Source of the DNA: Ophiodon elongatus
Taxonomy: Eukaryota; Chordata; Actinopteri; Perciformes; Hexagrammidae
NCBI GenBank assembly: GCA_016806645.1
Contig: JACSYO010000427.1
Span: forward strand, 1,512,001-1,576,000
Direction: 5' to 3'
DNA length: 64,000 nucleotides
The translations under genes and the position numbers were made by a program. Below the pieces are notes generated by a model that ran no database searches, was not told the DNA's origin, and saw nothing but the letters and a program-made list of their open reading frames with translations. How positions within the stretch are numbered: the first letter of the stretch is position 1; the number at the start of each line of letters is the position of its first letter. Shown piece after piece: positions 34,120 to 47,179 of the stretch.

Positions 34120-34450
34120 TGTTTGGGTTAGCTACTTGGCGGACATTAACTCAAAATACTTAAGGATTTATGTCAGCTGCATTATTGTGGATGAACCTCT
34201 TAAATATGGGGATGGCAAACATAAGCTCTCCTATCCTGGTTAAGAATGGGATTATTGTTGTGTCAACAACCCCATAGATAATAGTAATTACTGCCCTTGC
34301 TGCACCGCCATCAGACTGCAACTTTGCTAGCTGACAGCTTGGTCCTAATTACCAAGAACCACCAATTACTGGCTCCATTTCATTATTTATATTGCTCAAA
34401 ACACCCAAATTAAATAGACTTTAGTGACTCTGAGCAGTCACATCTATGGC
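34120..34450. promoter_or_regulatory. candidate conserved regulatory block
   Basis: GATAATAGTAATTACTGCC, GGTCCTAATTACCAAG, ACCACCAATTACTGGC and CATTTCATTATTTATATTG cluster within 200 bases. No repeats and no coding frame. Confidence 0.3.
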
Positions 34451-37400
34451 AGCTGCACAGGAGCATCCGGAGGACCTGCTGAATCATTGTTTCTTAGTTT
34501 TTTTCCTGACAATATAATAGTCAGCATGCAAACACAACATTGTTATTGTCAAGAAAAATTAGTAAAAATAGGAAAATAAGGGGGCTGCCGCCACTTCCTC
34601 TTTGCCAGCCACAGGAATTTATCTAGCTGCAAAGGAAGTGCATTATCATCTCTTCTTTTCCCACTTCCTCCTGCTCGTTTATCTGCCAACAGAGCTGCAG
34701 AATCGATAATAAAAAAAGCAGCCCTGGAGCCTTTAACTACTAAAACAGTGTGCATGTTGTATCTATATTCATATTTCATTCATTCCACTGTGAGATCTAT
34801 GTTTGAATAATTGACTCGTCTGCTGACATGTAAAAGATGCATCCAAAAATAAAGAAAAACAACTACATAAAACACCCTTTTTTATCTGGTGAGTGTATTC
34901 AACCATTCGCACGCACGCACACGCGCACACCGACTTTCGCAGATGTTTCTCATCACCCTCTCAGCCATCGCTGGACGACGCTTGGCAGCAGAAGAGGGGA
35001 GAGGGGGAGAGAGCAGGGGTGTGAAATTCTGCAATCCCTGCTCCAGTGAATTCTGCAGGAACTTGGCAGATCATTGTGGAGATTTGTATGTCTGTGGATT
35101 TGATATGAAACAGTTTGAGAGGCTCGTCTGGAGTCTGTCTCTCAACGTGCCTCCCCTTAAAGTGGGCTGGACTGTTTAGCTTATGTTTCCGTAAAGCCTG
35201 ACGGCCACATTCCTCAGCCCCCCCAAGGGTGCAGATGGGCGATTAACTCGGCAGACAGGTCTTATACCATCATCTGAAAGACAACCATTACAATAATTTG
35301 TTGCTCCAAAAAACTATGCCTCTGAGTAAAAGACACGCCATAATCCTCAAATAGAAGAACCACACAAAAAAGCACCTGCATCGTCTAAACAGATTTCTGC
35401 ACCTTGTTGATTAACAAAAGACTATTTCTCAATTGATAATTCAGTGCAAATTCAACGAATCACAAAAACGGCAGCTCATGCTGAGCAAGCTGCAAAGCAT
35501 GTGAAGCTTTAAAAAGGACAAGCCGTCTCAAAAAATGATTAAGTATGTACAAAAGGAATCTACCGTAACGATCCAAAGCGCTTAGCATTTAGATGACAGT
35601 CGCGCAGGGCAGGCTTTGTTTGCAGGGGCTGGAGTGGAGCAGTATATGTGGCCCGGAGGCCGGATCTGTTCCAACTGTGCCCTGGCAGGAAAACGTTCAG
35701 CCCAGTCAGACTCGACAGCTTGGATATTCACAGGGGGCGATGGAAAACTGGAGGGCTGCACTTCCATGTTGGAGACGGGGGAGCTTGGAGGAGGTGGGGT
35801 GATGAGTCAGGAACAAGGTGTTTGATATTATTTCGGTACCGCAAGGACATGGCATTTGCCAAACGTAGGCTTGTGGTGAGGGCCCCGTGTCTGTGTTGGC
35901 CTGCGGTGATTTAAGTTCATCATCTGGCAGGTATGTCTGGAGGGGGCTAGCAGCATTTTTTTGTTTACAGTACTGCAATACCTTGCTTTGGTGAGGATAC
36001 ATTTTTAAAGCCTGGAATTTAATTGTACATTTATCACCGAAGAGAGAACAGAAAAAGGTTAACGAGAGAGGGAAAAAAAAAATACACCACACGACCTTGA
36101 AGTTTTTCAACATGTGCGTTTTTTCCCCACATTGACCTTATGATAGCAATGAGCTTTAGATTACATGACACATCTTCATTTGACAGATCATTGTGACAAT
36201 TTCAGGTTCCAAAGATCACAAACATTGAAGTAAGGATCATCCCTTTGATTCAGTTTGACAAGTGAATTATTCACTCTTATCTCTGGAGATGCATAGTTAA
36301 ATTCGGACTAATTTTGAATATCATAGAAAGGACGTTTGATGCTGGACAGCTTTCTTCTCCTCACTTGATTAACCTGAACCAACTTCAAAAGGTTATGGTA
36401 TCGCAGTCAGTAATACTCTATACAAATGGGGAGCCTTTTTCAAAAGCAATATTTTGTATATGCTTCCTCTTTGAAATATTAGGTGTCAAAAGGTATAACT
36501 ATCCATTAAATGGTCTTGTTTACCTATTTTTGTTTTGCCATTTCCTTTAAACTAAAATGAGCATCTCCAACACAAATAAGAGTGTGGAGCTGCAAAGTTA
36601 GCTGCATTGATTAATGTTCAAAGTATCTAAAAGCAACACAGCCGATAAAAAGGTCAGTGTCGCGCAAACAGCCGCAAAAAAAGGACAGCAAAAACAAGAG
36701 ATTTGTTTGCTCTTGTGCATCCAAATTCATTCATCCCCGGGTACCTCTTTGCTCCGGGGTTGTGCCAAGGCAGAGCCTCATGGGAGAAATGACTGACACC
36801 TCCTAATCCTCACGGATACCAAAAAGCATGTCATTACCATGACATTTACACCATCTTCTGGGATGCGAGATGAAGCGTGGTAACAACAAAAGGCATAAAA
36901 ACAGTGAACAAAACTCTAAAAATAGGACGAGTGAATTTTTAATGTGCTGTGTTTTGAGTCGCAAGTGTAGCTCGAGTCTCCACCCAACTTCCATTAATTC
37001 GGCACAGCTAGGACAGGCACCTGGGGTAGCCTACATTTCAAATGAGCCATATTTTGTGTTTCTTTAGCACCAGCGGGCAGGCTGGCAGGCATACTGGAGG
37101 AAATGTGATGGAAAGTGGAGCACAAGAGTTATGACCTAAGCAAGCAGCTGATTATGGAGAAGATGAGTGAGAAAAGAAGTCGTCTGTCAAGCTAAACCCG
37201 TCACAGATGGACAAGTGTGACACACTAAGAAAACCAGCAAGTCCTGAGGCTTTGTGGTAGCTTTGGGTTTTAAAGTACACCGCGGAAACCGTTTAGGGAG
37301 AAATGATGAACAGTGAATAAACCCAAATACAGTATATATCTTGCACAATTACATGTTAATATTCCTCACCTTTTCATTCACCTCATTGACTGAATGAATC

Positions 37401-39060
37401 ATGGTTAAACATGGCCATTTTTCCACTCTTCAGTGAAGTATGAACAGAAGAAGCTTTTACAGCTGTCTATATAAAACGATTATATCAGCAGTTAATTGCT
37501 GGGGATCTTCATTTAATGAGCATCAGAGCAAATTTAATTACTTGCAGCCCTTAATAAACAAGCATAGACACCTACTGGTGTGCAAACAAAAGTTTTGACA
37601 GACTATAACTTACCCTAAGCTATAGGCCAGGACTTGACTTATAATTGGACCATTGTTTCCAGACACACAAACACAAGTGTTGACCGTTTACTGGTCAGCA
37701 ATGTTCCACTTCTATGAGTGCAATCACAAGAATAAGTGTTTTCATTGGTGTACTGTGGCACTTGGGGGCTGACCCTTGCCTGTGCATCTCCCTGGTGGGA
37801 CGGTCAGCTATTGCACCCCGCTCCCTTCCCTTTTCTCTGTACACCCTGCTACCTCTACTCTCGTACTGAAAGCCAAACAATGGCAGGACTGCCCTAACGA
37901 GGAGAAAGTGGAGGCTTGATTAATTAGAGGCACCCCCACCCCTCCAAATCCTCCTGTTAACTCAGAGCAGTGTAGTGCGGCTTGGCCAGGGCTGGGACTG
38001 TTGGGCCCATTGTGTGAAAAATAAGGGCTGGAAGTTTTCTTTTCTTTTTTTTTTCTGGCAGCTAGCCAATGGGGGACCATAGTAATTGCCTGGATCCCAC
38101 AGTGGCAAGTGATGAGAAAGAGTGTGAGGGTGGTAGAAGCCGAGGGAAGTGAGAAAATGCTAAGACCAAATGTGGTCTAGTCTAGCAAAAGAAAAAGAAA
38201 AATACAGTTGGGGAAAGAAGAGACAGAAGTTTTGAAAAACGAGGCACAAAAGATAAATGTTTCTAAGAGGAAACACAGGATGACATGGGGGACAAGTGAT
38301 TCAGAGAAAAGTCAGAGTCGGAGGACTCTTCGTTGCGTGAAAATAATACAAGTAGAAAGAAAACTGGTCAAAGTATTGGGAGTGTAAGGGAAAATAGAAT
38401 GACCTCGGGTGCTACTCACTAGGGAGAGGCAGACAGGGGTGCAGGGAGCGTCTTGGCTGTTGGAGTGGAACAGAGCAGGGTGCAGCGGCGGCTGCACAGT
38501 GGGCCCTCACTGGACACTTCAATCACAGGCAGCCGGAGCCCCGGGCAAACTTGGCCAATTAGCCGCACACTGCTGCTGACCCCCAGCTTCATTAAGGGCC
38601 CGGGCTCTGGATAAGGGGAGAGAGGAGAGGGAGAGGATTAGGGAGAGAGGGGGAGAGAGAGAGTGAAAAGCATCAGCGCTGGCCAGGTTTGAGAAGACAC
38701 ACACATTTACGCTAAAGGTGAAGCTCAAGGTTACAGAGAAACACAATCAACTGTGAGAGCAACCCCATAACACACATGTACACGCGCATTGTATTACACC
38801 CCCACCCTCCCTGGTGGTGGTGGTGAAGAGGTTAGAACCATGAAGGCCAGAGGGCGTAGCGACCCCCTCTCTCCCACACCGCTGCAGTGACAGCAACAGG
38901 TGTGGTGGCCACCAGACATGCAATTACCAGGTTGAAAAATCTGCTCTTTGTGACAGAGACAACGGCGGATCAGAGGGAAGATCAGAGCTAGCGGGGTAGA
39001 GAAGTGGGAGGAGAGGCGAGAGACGAGGAAGAAGATACAGACTACTGAAAGTCCCTGGAG
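34450..39060. other. long non-coding stretch
   Basis: Largely unique with scattered AT-rich patches (CTTTAAACTAAAATGAGC near 36546). It holds many short frames, including three overlapping plus frames at 35593-35914, which cannot all be coding. No repeat family or strong splice pair is noticed. Confidence 0.45.
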
Positions 39061-39062
39061 AG

Positions 39063-39106
<44 letters not shown>
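39063..39106 (+). repeat. (GA)n microsatellite
   Basis: GA array with one early CAGA interruption. Purine-only on plus, so triplex (H-DNA) formation is possible. Confidence 0.95.
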
Positions 39107-39109
<3 letters not shown>

Positions 39110-40585
39110 CCAGTCCGCTCTTTTCATCACAAATCCCTCGCCGGCACAGCAAAAAAAAAAGAAAGAGAAGCAGATCAAAAACAAACACATACAGTAGATA
39201 TGACGCACCTGTTGTTCTGCAGTAGAAATACCAACGTACACGCTTTAGTGGTCTGGAGAGACCTCACGTACACGTGTGCACAACAATGAGACAAAAGGAC
39301 AGGGTAAACTGACAGCATCCTATTTCAATTCAGATTGGGTGGGGCTGTTTGGGTGCTTTGGGACAAGTTGTGCTCAATGAGCCCTGACAGAAAGACTGTT
39401 TGGTGTATGCATGTGTGTGTGTGTGTGTTTGTCTGCATTATAAGTGTGCCTATCCACCTGGGAGCTCTGCTTGCATCAACCTTGTGATGGAAACCTCAGC
39501 GGTGCTCCAGGGTGGGGGTAGTAGCAGCTTCATACTCTCTTTCCCTCATTTTCCCTGCTCTCCGATTACACGCCTTCGATCAGGCTAAAGTAATGTTTGC
39601 GCGCTTTGCCGCCAGTGTAGCAATAAGTGCTGTCAGAAACCTTGCACGCTTGGGTGGAGAGGAGATACTGGCCCTTTATTTAAAACAAGTCGAGGATAAA
39701 AGATCAATGGCCCAATTCAGGCCATGAATTGGAGGGAAAAGTTCACAAACATAGTGGGAGATTATGAGAGGGAGATGTATGTGTGGACGGGGAAAACGAA
39801 GACCGAGGGGGCATCTAGCTCATCTCTGTGCTAGTGGCTTATTGATCGGTGGAGACACACAGCTCCCAGCCATTCATCACAGGCCACTCAGGCCCTTAGA
39901 TAACTCCTATGATAGTGCCTTGCTACTGAGCAGCTGCAACTGGTCCTATCCATTATCCTTCAAAGTAAGGCCCCTAGCCTGGGAACAGGCATGGTGAGGC
40001 AGCTGGGTGAGAGGCTGGAAGGAGGGCTGGAATGGAAATGGAAAAGACCAGGCCTGTGGTTAGGAGCCTGAGGCTAGAGTATACAAAGGCAGGAGATGGG
40101 GCTTGAAGGGCCAGGGCTTTATGAAAAATGGTGCCCAAACAGCCAGGACAGATATGAGAAACTGTCTGTTTACACCAGTTGGAAGGGGGAAAAAAATGTG
40201 ACGGCGCTATTGTTTCCATTTCTCGGCCAAACAGTATTAGCAAAGCTGTTTTATAGCAGATAGTACACAAACTATCCGAGCGACAGGCGGCTCTGAAAAC
40301 TGCTGAGTGGCTCTGTGTGTACACGAGTGTGTGGAAAGAGAATTCCCAGATTGGGCAGGTGGGGATCAGCCATAATGAGCCATGCAGGGAGAGAAGAGAG
40401 GGAAGGGGGTCGCAGTGAGGGCAAAAAAAAGACGACGGGAGGAGGCCAAAGAGCGAGGGAGAATGACAGAGTGAGAATGATGGAGACGGGCTCAGAGCCA
40501 GAGACAAGGCCCCAAAAGAGCAATTACAGGAGCTCCAGAGAAGGTGTGGACCCAGCCCCCAGGCATAGTTTCACACAGCACAAAG
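39110..40585. other. non-coding stretch
   Basis: A (GT)n patch lies at 39412-39429. The 177-codon minus frame at 39974-40507 is Ser/Pro/Leu-rich because the plus strand is purine-rich. Nothing in it is recognised. Confidence 0.45.
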
Positions 40586-40589
40586 GCCT

Positions 40590-40682
<93 letters not shown>
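40590..40682 (+). repeat. (CA)46 microsatellite
   Basis: A 93-base perfect CA array, second longest in the window. Confidence 0.98.
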
Positions 40683-40683
<1 letters not shown>

Positions 40684-40689
40684 ATGATA

Positions 40690-41640
40690 TAAGAAAAACT
40701 TCTGATGACCAAACGACAGAGATGGACAAAATAGGAAGGAAACATGAGGCGGGAGTATGTTGAAACTGGGGTTCAACTACATCCAAAACGTCCCCCTGCT
40801 TCGCTCCCCTACACGTTTTCAAAGCAACAGTCTGTTCTCGTCGAAAACCTGTTCCCTGAAAAGCATCGCTTGAAACAAAAGCTGAAACTGCGGGGCTGAG
40901 GTCAGTGTGAGCAAAACTTTCAAGTCGATTGTCCTCCGTGTGGTGAAGGCTAAACAAAACTGAAAAGTCTGGGCAGCCTCGCACCATGGTGCCCGTCACG
41001 AATACGAGTCCAAAATGGTTTCTGAAGGCAACCGTTGCCCCACATCTCCCCACCTCCACCGCTTAAAGGAGAACGACAGGCTGGAAAGAACAAGTGAGAA
41101 TGATGGGAGAAAAAGCAGGAGAGAGAGAGAGATGTGCAAACAGATAGGGGGAGGGGAAATTAAATTAAGAGAAAAGTTCTCGCGCACCGGTATGCACCAT
41201 TGATTTCCTATTCTCTTGGAAACATTTAATGAGCTTAAATAGGAGCCTCGTTTGACACTGCCACAGTGACTCGGAGGAGCCTCCCGGTGAGAGGAAATCG
41301 TTCAGCAGCTGTGACGGCTACCAGAGGGGGGGTGGAAGATGGAGAGGAGGTGGAGGTGGAGGAGGGGGAAGGGGAGGGGGGGGGAAGTAAAGGTTGTAAT
41401 GCCAAAGCAAGAGATGTGTGCAAGACAGATGTTGGATTATGCTCGGGAAATGGTCCATGGGTAGCATTACTTGCCTTGTTCTGAATGAGGGGAGAGGGTG
41501 GGAGGGGGGGGGGCAGGGCGGGAGGGGGGGGGGTTAAGGAGATTACTGGAAGAGAGAGAGAGACGGTGGTGGATAAAGGTGATCTACAGACAACAATGCT
41601 GCCTACTGTAGTTAAGTAGGTGCTTACTGCTCCACAACAG
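40690..41640. other. non-coding stretch with G-rich tracts
   Basis: G-rich tracts at 41333-41390 and 41494-41533. The frames through them encode Glu/Gly- or Pro/Ser-rich low complexity. Confidence 0.5.
41333..41533 (+). repeat. paired G-rich tracts
   Basis: Two clusters of G runs (GGTGGAGGTGGAGGAGGGGG and GGAGGGGGGGGGGCAGGGCG) lie about 110 bases apart. Both could form G-quadruplexes on the plus strand. Confidence 0.8.
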
Positions 41641-42043
41641 ACACTCATTATAACGCAACAATGTCCAAACGGATTGACAGCTACCGCTCTACTGCAGCGT
41701 TTCACCTCATTACTTCCTGGATGACCTCCCTATGAGGCATTCAACAGATTCCTTATGCTTGGCAGCCATCTTGTTTTTCTTCCCTCCCCTGCTCTCTTTT
41801 CTCCCTATATCGGCAGTAAACCTATTGTCACTTCAGAGAGCAGAAGTCCCGAGGCGCTCCGCTGCTCGCTGCCGCTGATGAGGGCCAACTGGGAACCATC
41901 GGCGCTCACTTTATGAAGCCGTCTGGCAGCGTGAATGGGCTCAGCATCCCGCCACCTTTTGCGGGCAATCATGATAATAAGTGTGGAGTTGAGCATGGCT
42001 GTACACCGGCACCGCAGGGGGACCGCCGTTCACCGACTGCTGG
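41640..42043. promoter_or_regulatory. candidate conserved block with start-codon and donor at its end
   Basis: Unique sequence from CAACAATGTCCAAACGG to GACTGCTGG. It includes GGCAGCCATCTTGTTTTTC, GGCAATCATGATAATAAG and CpG-containing GAAGTCCCGAGGCGC. At the right edge, GAGCATGG at 41995 has a good start context (A at -3, G at +4). It opens MAVHRHRRGTAVHRLL and runs 49 bases to CTGG|GTAAGG. A TG microsatellite follows at once. A short coding first exon is possible, but a conserved element is likelier. Confidence 0.25.
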
Positions 42044-42049
42044 GTAAGG

Positions 42050-42050
42050 G

Positions 42051-42087
<37 letters not shown>

Positions 42088-42090
42088 ATG
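42050..42090 (+). repeat. (TG)n(TATG)n microsatellite
   Basis: A TG array followed by TATG tetramers. Confidence 0.96.
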
Positions 42091-42094
42091 TGGG

Positions 42095-43190
42095 AAATAA
42101 ATTGGTTTTATTGAATGTACTACTTTTGACTATTCTCTAAATGGCTACAACAAGACAGCTCTTAAAAGCAACCAAAAACCACACAGTCCAGTCATACTGT
42201 ACATAATCAGGACAAACATATCAGAGGGAAGCAAAAACAAAAAATTAAAACTGTATATCATCAGTGAGGTAAATCTGGAAACACTAAAGATTTGATGGAC
42301 AATTACTGAATTATTTAAGATTAATTGAAAACAATTTCCTTTATAGATTTAATATTTCATGATATTTGTAGCATTTCAGCAGTTTCTTCATCATCGTAAA
42401 AATGCATCAATTTTGTATTTTTAACTGTCAAGCAGATGTCTTTGTGCACTTGTGAACAATAAACTGATTCATGGCCAAAAAAATAATAAATAGATGTATT
42501 ATGTGCTGCAGCCCACATACAGATTTGTCTGCATAAATGCAAAAGAGATACACTGTGCTTTGCATACATTTAGGAGGACTGTATATTGGTGTACTGCTGC
42601 TGGGTACAAAACATGATGACCAGCTCTTAATGACTGAGTGTAGACGTTATAATGAGCATGTAAACATGCTGATCAATAAATGCATGTGTAATTGCTGCTG
42701 GTGAGTGGTAAGCGTAAATGTTTCAAGTCCCTGCATATGCTTTTAACTCAGTCAGACATGTTTTCTGGTTCACATAGCTTTGAAATTCCACCAGTGTCTG
42801 TTTCTTATATTAGCAGGTCAGAAAGGAGTCCTTCAGTTCCTGACCTTCGCTTTTTTCCCCCAACTTTGGCTCAGCTGCAGAGAGAGCGGCTGGCTTGTAC
42901 CACCTCTGAGAATCTATCCAGACAGATGCACAGTAAGCAGTGCTGTAGGCAGAGTGGGAGTTTGGCACAACTGGCAGCAGTGCTGAGGCCAGGTTTAGCT
43001 GGGCTTTCATGTGTGACTTGCAGCGAAAAGTTGTGCTGAAGGAGATTTATTTTAGTTTTATGAAAATTAATCTTGGGCTGAAACAATCATGTGATCCTCT
43101 GGTGATTAATTACGGCGAAAGAAGAACAGACGAGGACTGCCCTTTTTCCTTCTGTGGAGTTCCAGCAGACACACATAGGCGGTCACTCAC
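42095..43190. other. non-coding stretch
   Basis: AT-rich to about 42700, then mixed. The frame at 42692-43039 (115 codons) overlaps others on both strands and is unrecognised. Confidence 0.45.
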
Positions 43191-43191
43191 A

Positions 43192-43194
<3 letters not shown>

Positions 43195-43245
<51 letters not shown>
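43195..43245 (+). repeat. (CA)25 microsatellite
   Basis: Perfect CA array. Confidence 0.97.
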
Positions 43246-43246
<1 letters not shown>

Positions 43247-43249
43247 CAA

Positions 43250-44385
43250 GTATAGGAACTGAAAGTGACTAACAGCAGCATAAGGACGACAACTTGGGAA
43301 AGGCGTAGTGGTGAAGTGCCCTTCACTGCGTTCTCGGATGTCCCCAGCTGTCATTTCCAACAGTCTTTGCTCAACGTAGTGTCATCGAGAAACAATTTTT
43401 CACTGGAAACTGTCTTTGCTCTCCGTAGGAATCCACAGGCCATCATCTATACGACACTATGGACCATTCTCTGAATCATTTACACCGGCCTATATATAGC
43501 CTGTGGAGAAAAGGTCATTATTGAAACAGAAAGCTATATTTCATAATTGCACAACCACGCTTCTATCCCCTCAGTGAAATTGGCTCTCCAGAATATATTC
43601 TCTCTTACTCTACTCCATCTCTCTTTATCTCCCTCTCTTGTCTGTTAGAGAGGGCGATTTTGACAGGCTGACTGTCTCTCCTGATGCAATAACCACCCTC
43701 CATTTGTATCTTTGAGGAGGGTGCATTAACTAGACAGTGTAATCAGCCTGCACAGAAAAAGGCAACAAGCCTCACCAATCGGCTGCTTTTTACCACTCTT
43801 TGCTATAACGGCACACCATTAGGCCACAATTAGCACAAAGCACTCTGGGTAAAAAAAACCCTCAGAGACCTTTAACCAGCAGAGCGGATGCAAGAAACAA
43901 GCCGACTTTCATCCAAAGTCCATTGTTGCTCGAAACACTCAGGTGAAGTAATCCTATTTGTTCACACTTGATAGTGAAGGCAATAGGAAGGATTTTATAG
44001 TAGAAGATAAAAAAAAAAAAAAAATTATAAAAAAAAAAATTCTAGTGCCATGGGACAACGTGATACCATTGACATGTTACGGTAGAAGATTTCAGAGTCA
44101 GGACTCGGAAACGGAAAAGGCTTATCGCCAGACACTTCAGACAGAGCATAATACATCTAAAAAGGCAGCAGGCAAAAATGAAAAAATAAAACATCCGAAA
44201 GCGCTTGCCTTATCATAAATGTATGCACTTTTCCAAAACAGGGAGGTGAGTTTTGTTGAAGTGCCCCTGTGGTGGAGGTGTACTTCAGGTGAATGTGTTC
44301 ATCCAGTGGAAGAGGCAGCCTGCAAGAGCCAAGTTCAGCACGCACAAACACATTCCATCCCTCTGGGCTTTGGAACAATAAAAAG
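43250..44385. other. non-coding stretch
   Basis: An A-rich segment with runs of 15 and 9 A lies at 44010-44039. The rest is unique with short frames. Confidence 0.45.
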
Positions 44386-44389
44386 AGAA

Positions 44390-44620
44390 ATGCGTGTCCC
44401 TGTGGTCATTTGTGGCGTGCTGGCAGTGGGCAGACATAGATAAGAGTTTGCATTGGTCGAGGCTGACACGCTGTGATTATCTCCCGCTGCTGGAACTGAC
44501 CGTCCATCAATCCAGACGGCCGGGAGGACCGGGGCCGGTCGACTCAATTGTTGCCCGAGACGAGATTTTTATGATTCAATGACCTCGGAGAAAAATGTGT
44601 CAAGTGTTTCAAATGTGTTG
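44390..44620. promoter_or_regulatory. candidate conserved regulatory block
   Basis: TGACACGCTGTGATTATCTC, CCATCAATCCAGACGG, GACTCAATTGTTGCCC and TTTATGATTCAATGACC lie in a CpG-containing unique block. No coding frame. Confidence 0.28.
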
Positions 44621-44723
44621 TCGTACAAGCGCACTCGTGCATTGTGATTCAGATTCACAAATACTCGCAAAGAGACGGAAAAGTGCAGCAGTCTCAGCGG
44701 TACAATCACTGGCACATATGTCA

Positions 44724-44724
<1 letters not shown>

Positions 44725-44763
<39 letters not shown>
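44725..44763 (+). repeat. (CA)19 microsatellite
   Basis: Perfect CA array. Confidence 0.97.
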
Positions 44764-44765
<2 letters not shown>

Positions 44766-45051
44766 CTACACTCTGAGACTACCACCTGACTTTCCAGGGC
44801 TCCCTAGCAAGTCCCAGTCTGCCGTCCTGGCTCTCTCACCACCTTTCCCCTCACCTCATGCTGAATGTTCTGGACGCGAAACCAAGTCCATATACCGGGG
44901 TGAGCCACAGGAGAGATGGAGGAAGGGAGGGGGAGAGAGGGGGGGAGAGAGTGTGTCAAGAAGCACATTCTTTCTGCTGAGCGCCATCTGGAAGTGGAAA
45001 GGTAGATAAACAATGACGTGAGCCGCATCGCATCTCCCTGTTAAAGCCTGA

Positions 45052-45077
45052 ACACACACACACACACACACACACAC
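45052..45077 (+). repeat. (CA)13 microsatellite
   Basis: Perfect CA array only about 290 bases after the previous one. Confidence 0.97.
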
Positions 45078-45464
45078 GCCCGCCATCGCCACCGATCCCG
45101 CGCACCGCGCCAAGCATTGTCAGGCATTGGGTCTTATCAATCATTGGCCAGATACTGAGCATAAGCGTGAGGCAAACAAAAGGAAGGGAGAGAGAACAAA
45201 AATGGAGGGGAGCTGCAAGCGACAATGAGAAACACAAATGAGAGGATGGCTGGGAGCCACGCGGCCCCGGGCCGACTCTATTTAATCTGGTCAAGTCTGC
45301 CCCAAAATCAAAGCAATCTCCTCCAGTGAGCAGACAGAGGAAGGAATCAGGCAGCCGATCCCACCCAAAAAGGAAGTTGCTGTGGAATTGAATGAGGGGA
45401 TATGGGGCTATGCTGCATTGTGCTAGACGTGCAGACTATTACGGCTGGGGAACTCTCCTTTATT

Positions 45465-45480
45465 TAAAAAAAAAAAAAAA
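45465..45480 (+). repeat. poly-A run
   Basis: About 15 adenines after TTATTT. No element is recognised on either side. Confidence 0.9.
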
Positions 45481-45600
45481 GGCCATTTGCATTCACTCAG
45501 CTTGCGAGAGGAGCTCGGGGGCAACGTTAGCTGCTGCTCCTGCTGCTTTTGAATTCCTCGCTATCTTTTTTTTTAGGCCCTTCTGGCATGCAATATATCA

Positions 45601-45670
45601 CAGTAGTAGTAGAAATCTTTATTATCCCTTATGGGGAAATTGTCCTTTCAGTAAGTCAGCGATAATAACA
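45601..45670 (-). repeat. probable LINE-like 3' tail
   Basis: Read on minus: AAAGGACAATTTCCCCATAA followed by GGGATAATAAAGATTTC, then short CTA repeats. The phrase AATTTCCCC...GGGATMAATAAAG is the typical 3' end of a common fish retroposon. The same phrase occurs on plus at 55400-55424. Family from memory only. Confidence 0.5.
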
Positions 45671-45996
45671 AAAACAATATCCATACGATACAACAGCATA
45701 TGATGAAGAGCAACAGCTGGAGCAACAGCCGGAGGGATCCTCCCTGTGGATACTACGCCTCTTGGGGCCACCCTGCCCTAAAACAGTGCTTAGCTAGACC
45801 CGGGTAAGAATAGAGTGAGACGTATAAAGGCCACAGTGGGGATGACATGAAGGAAGAGGGCCAAAATGAAGAGACTTTGACAGCTAACCCTCAGGCGGCA
45901 AGAGGAGCTGCACCTGTATGCACCTCGGCTCTGCTCAGTTTAGTTTCCGTCTCTTCAGACTCCACGCACGCACGACCGCCCGCCCACTCTCTCTCT

Positions 45997-46062
45997 CACA
46001 CACACACACGCACACGCACGCACACACACACACACACACGCGCACGCACACGCGCACGCACG
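45997..46062 (+). repeat. (CA)n/(CG)n mixed dinucleotide tract
   Basis: CACACACA with interspersed CGCACG units. Alternating purine-pyrimidine with CG steps favours Z-DNA. Confidence 0.94.
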
Positions 46063-46069
46063 CTCTGTT

Positions 46070-47170
46070 GGCACTGGCGGACACAACAGGAGGGAGGGAT
46101 CAGGTGGCTGAGGTAAGCAAGCAACGGAAAGAGAAGGGTTGGGGGAAGGGGGCTGACAAATGAATCTCGTCAGGTAACATTCACAGGCGTGGAGGGAAGG
46201 AAGGGAAGAAGATAGGTTAAGGGAGGGGAGGGTGTCTGTCAGCTCATATTGGTTCACCAGCGAAAATCTCCTGCCCTGATTAGAAACCACTGCAGTCAGG
46301 AGACGGGAGGACGGAGACACTTTGAAGGAGGAGGCATTTAGGAGTGGGTCCGTTTGCACCCGAGGAGCGCTCACTGATGCTGATTGAGGAGACAACGAAA
46401 CATGGCCTCAGTCTCTCTGCCCGGGATACTTCTCACCATGATGGCTCTGATCAAAAAGAGCAGGAGGAGGGACAAGGCAGCGGAAGAGCCCTGGAAGCAT
46501 TCAAGGGCCTGAAAATTTGGGTCAGACACATGACATATTAATACAATGACTGACGAGAGAAGAAAAGTGAGAAGAGAAGTGAGAAGAAGATGACTCAAAG
46601 GGTGCCAAAGATATGCGCAGCAGAGAGGAATTCCGTTTCTGCATGTATGGGAAATGGGAACTTCTCCAGGAAATAAAAAGAACATAATAAACTTTAAAGT
46701 GATTTGGGCCAAAAATGAATGCACGATCCTTCAGCTGTATTCAGACCTTGATAAATGCACACTGTCGAGGCTGTTATTAAACGCCGGAGAGACTTGTGGG
46801 TCCCTGTGCCAGGCAAAACTAATTAAATCCAGGCAGATGTGTCTGGACAGTGGTGTACCAGACACACAATGGGTCACGCTTGTTCCGTTTGTATGCACGC
46901 TTACACACATGCACACACAACCTCTAAATGGGCTGTTAACCATGTCCACAGTGCAATCAGTGCCAGCTGACGAGCCGTCACAGCGCTAACTAGACTAGGT
47001 GAGCACAAAACAACAGCATCTCAGCTTCAATTTCTAATTCCGGTGGGCTTGACTTCGGAAACTTGTCGTCAGCGAGTGGCCAAAGACAGAAAACGCCTTT
47101 CACCCTGGTGCCTTGTTATCCTCGCCAATACCAGGCAACGCATTTCTTTTCCTGTATTCCCTTCCCTTCG
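46070..47170. other. non-coding stretch
   Basis: Purine-rich at 46100-46230 and 46550-46600. GGCTGAG|GTAAGC at 46108 resembles a donor but has no partner acceptor. Short frames are unrecognised. Confidence 0.4.
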
Positions 47171-47179
47171 CTGCTGCAG

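Noticed and set aside
35593..35914. Three overlapping plus-strand frames
   Set aside because: All three phases are open over about 200 bases, which reflects composition. At most one could be coding and none is recognised.
39974..40507. 177-codon minus-strand open frame
   Set aside because: The plus strand is purine-rich, which removes stops on the complement. The translation is Ser/Pro/Leu-rich and unrecognisable, with no splice or promoter context.
40571..41059. 162-codon minus frame
   Set aside because: Its C-terminal third is Cys-Val repeats encoded by the (CA)46 array.
46070..46115. Donor-like GGCTGAG|GTAAGC after CA-rich DNA
   Set aside because: No plausible acceptor within a normal exon length, and the upstream sequence is a dinucleotide repeat.
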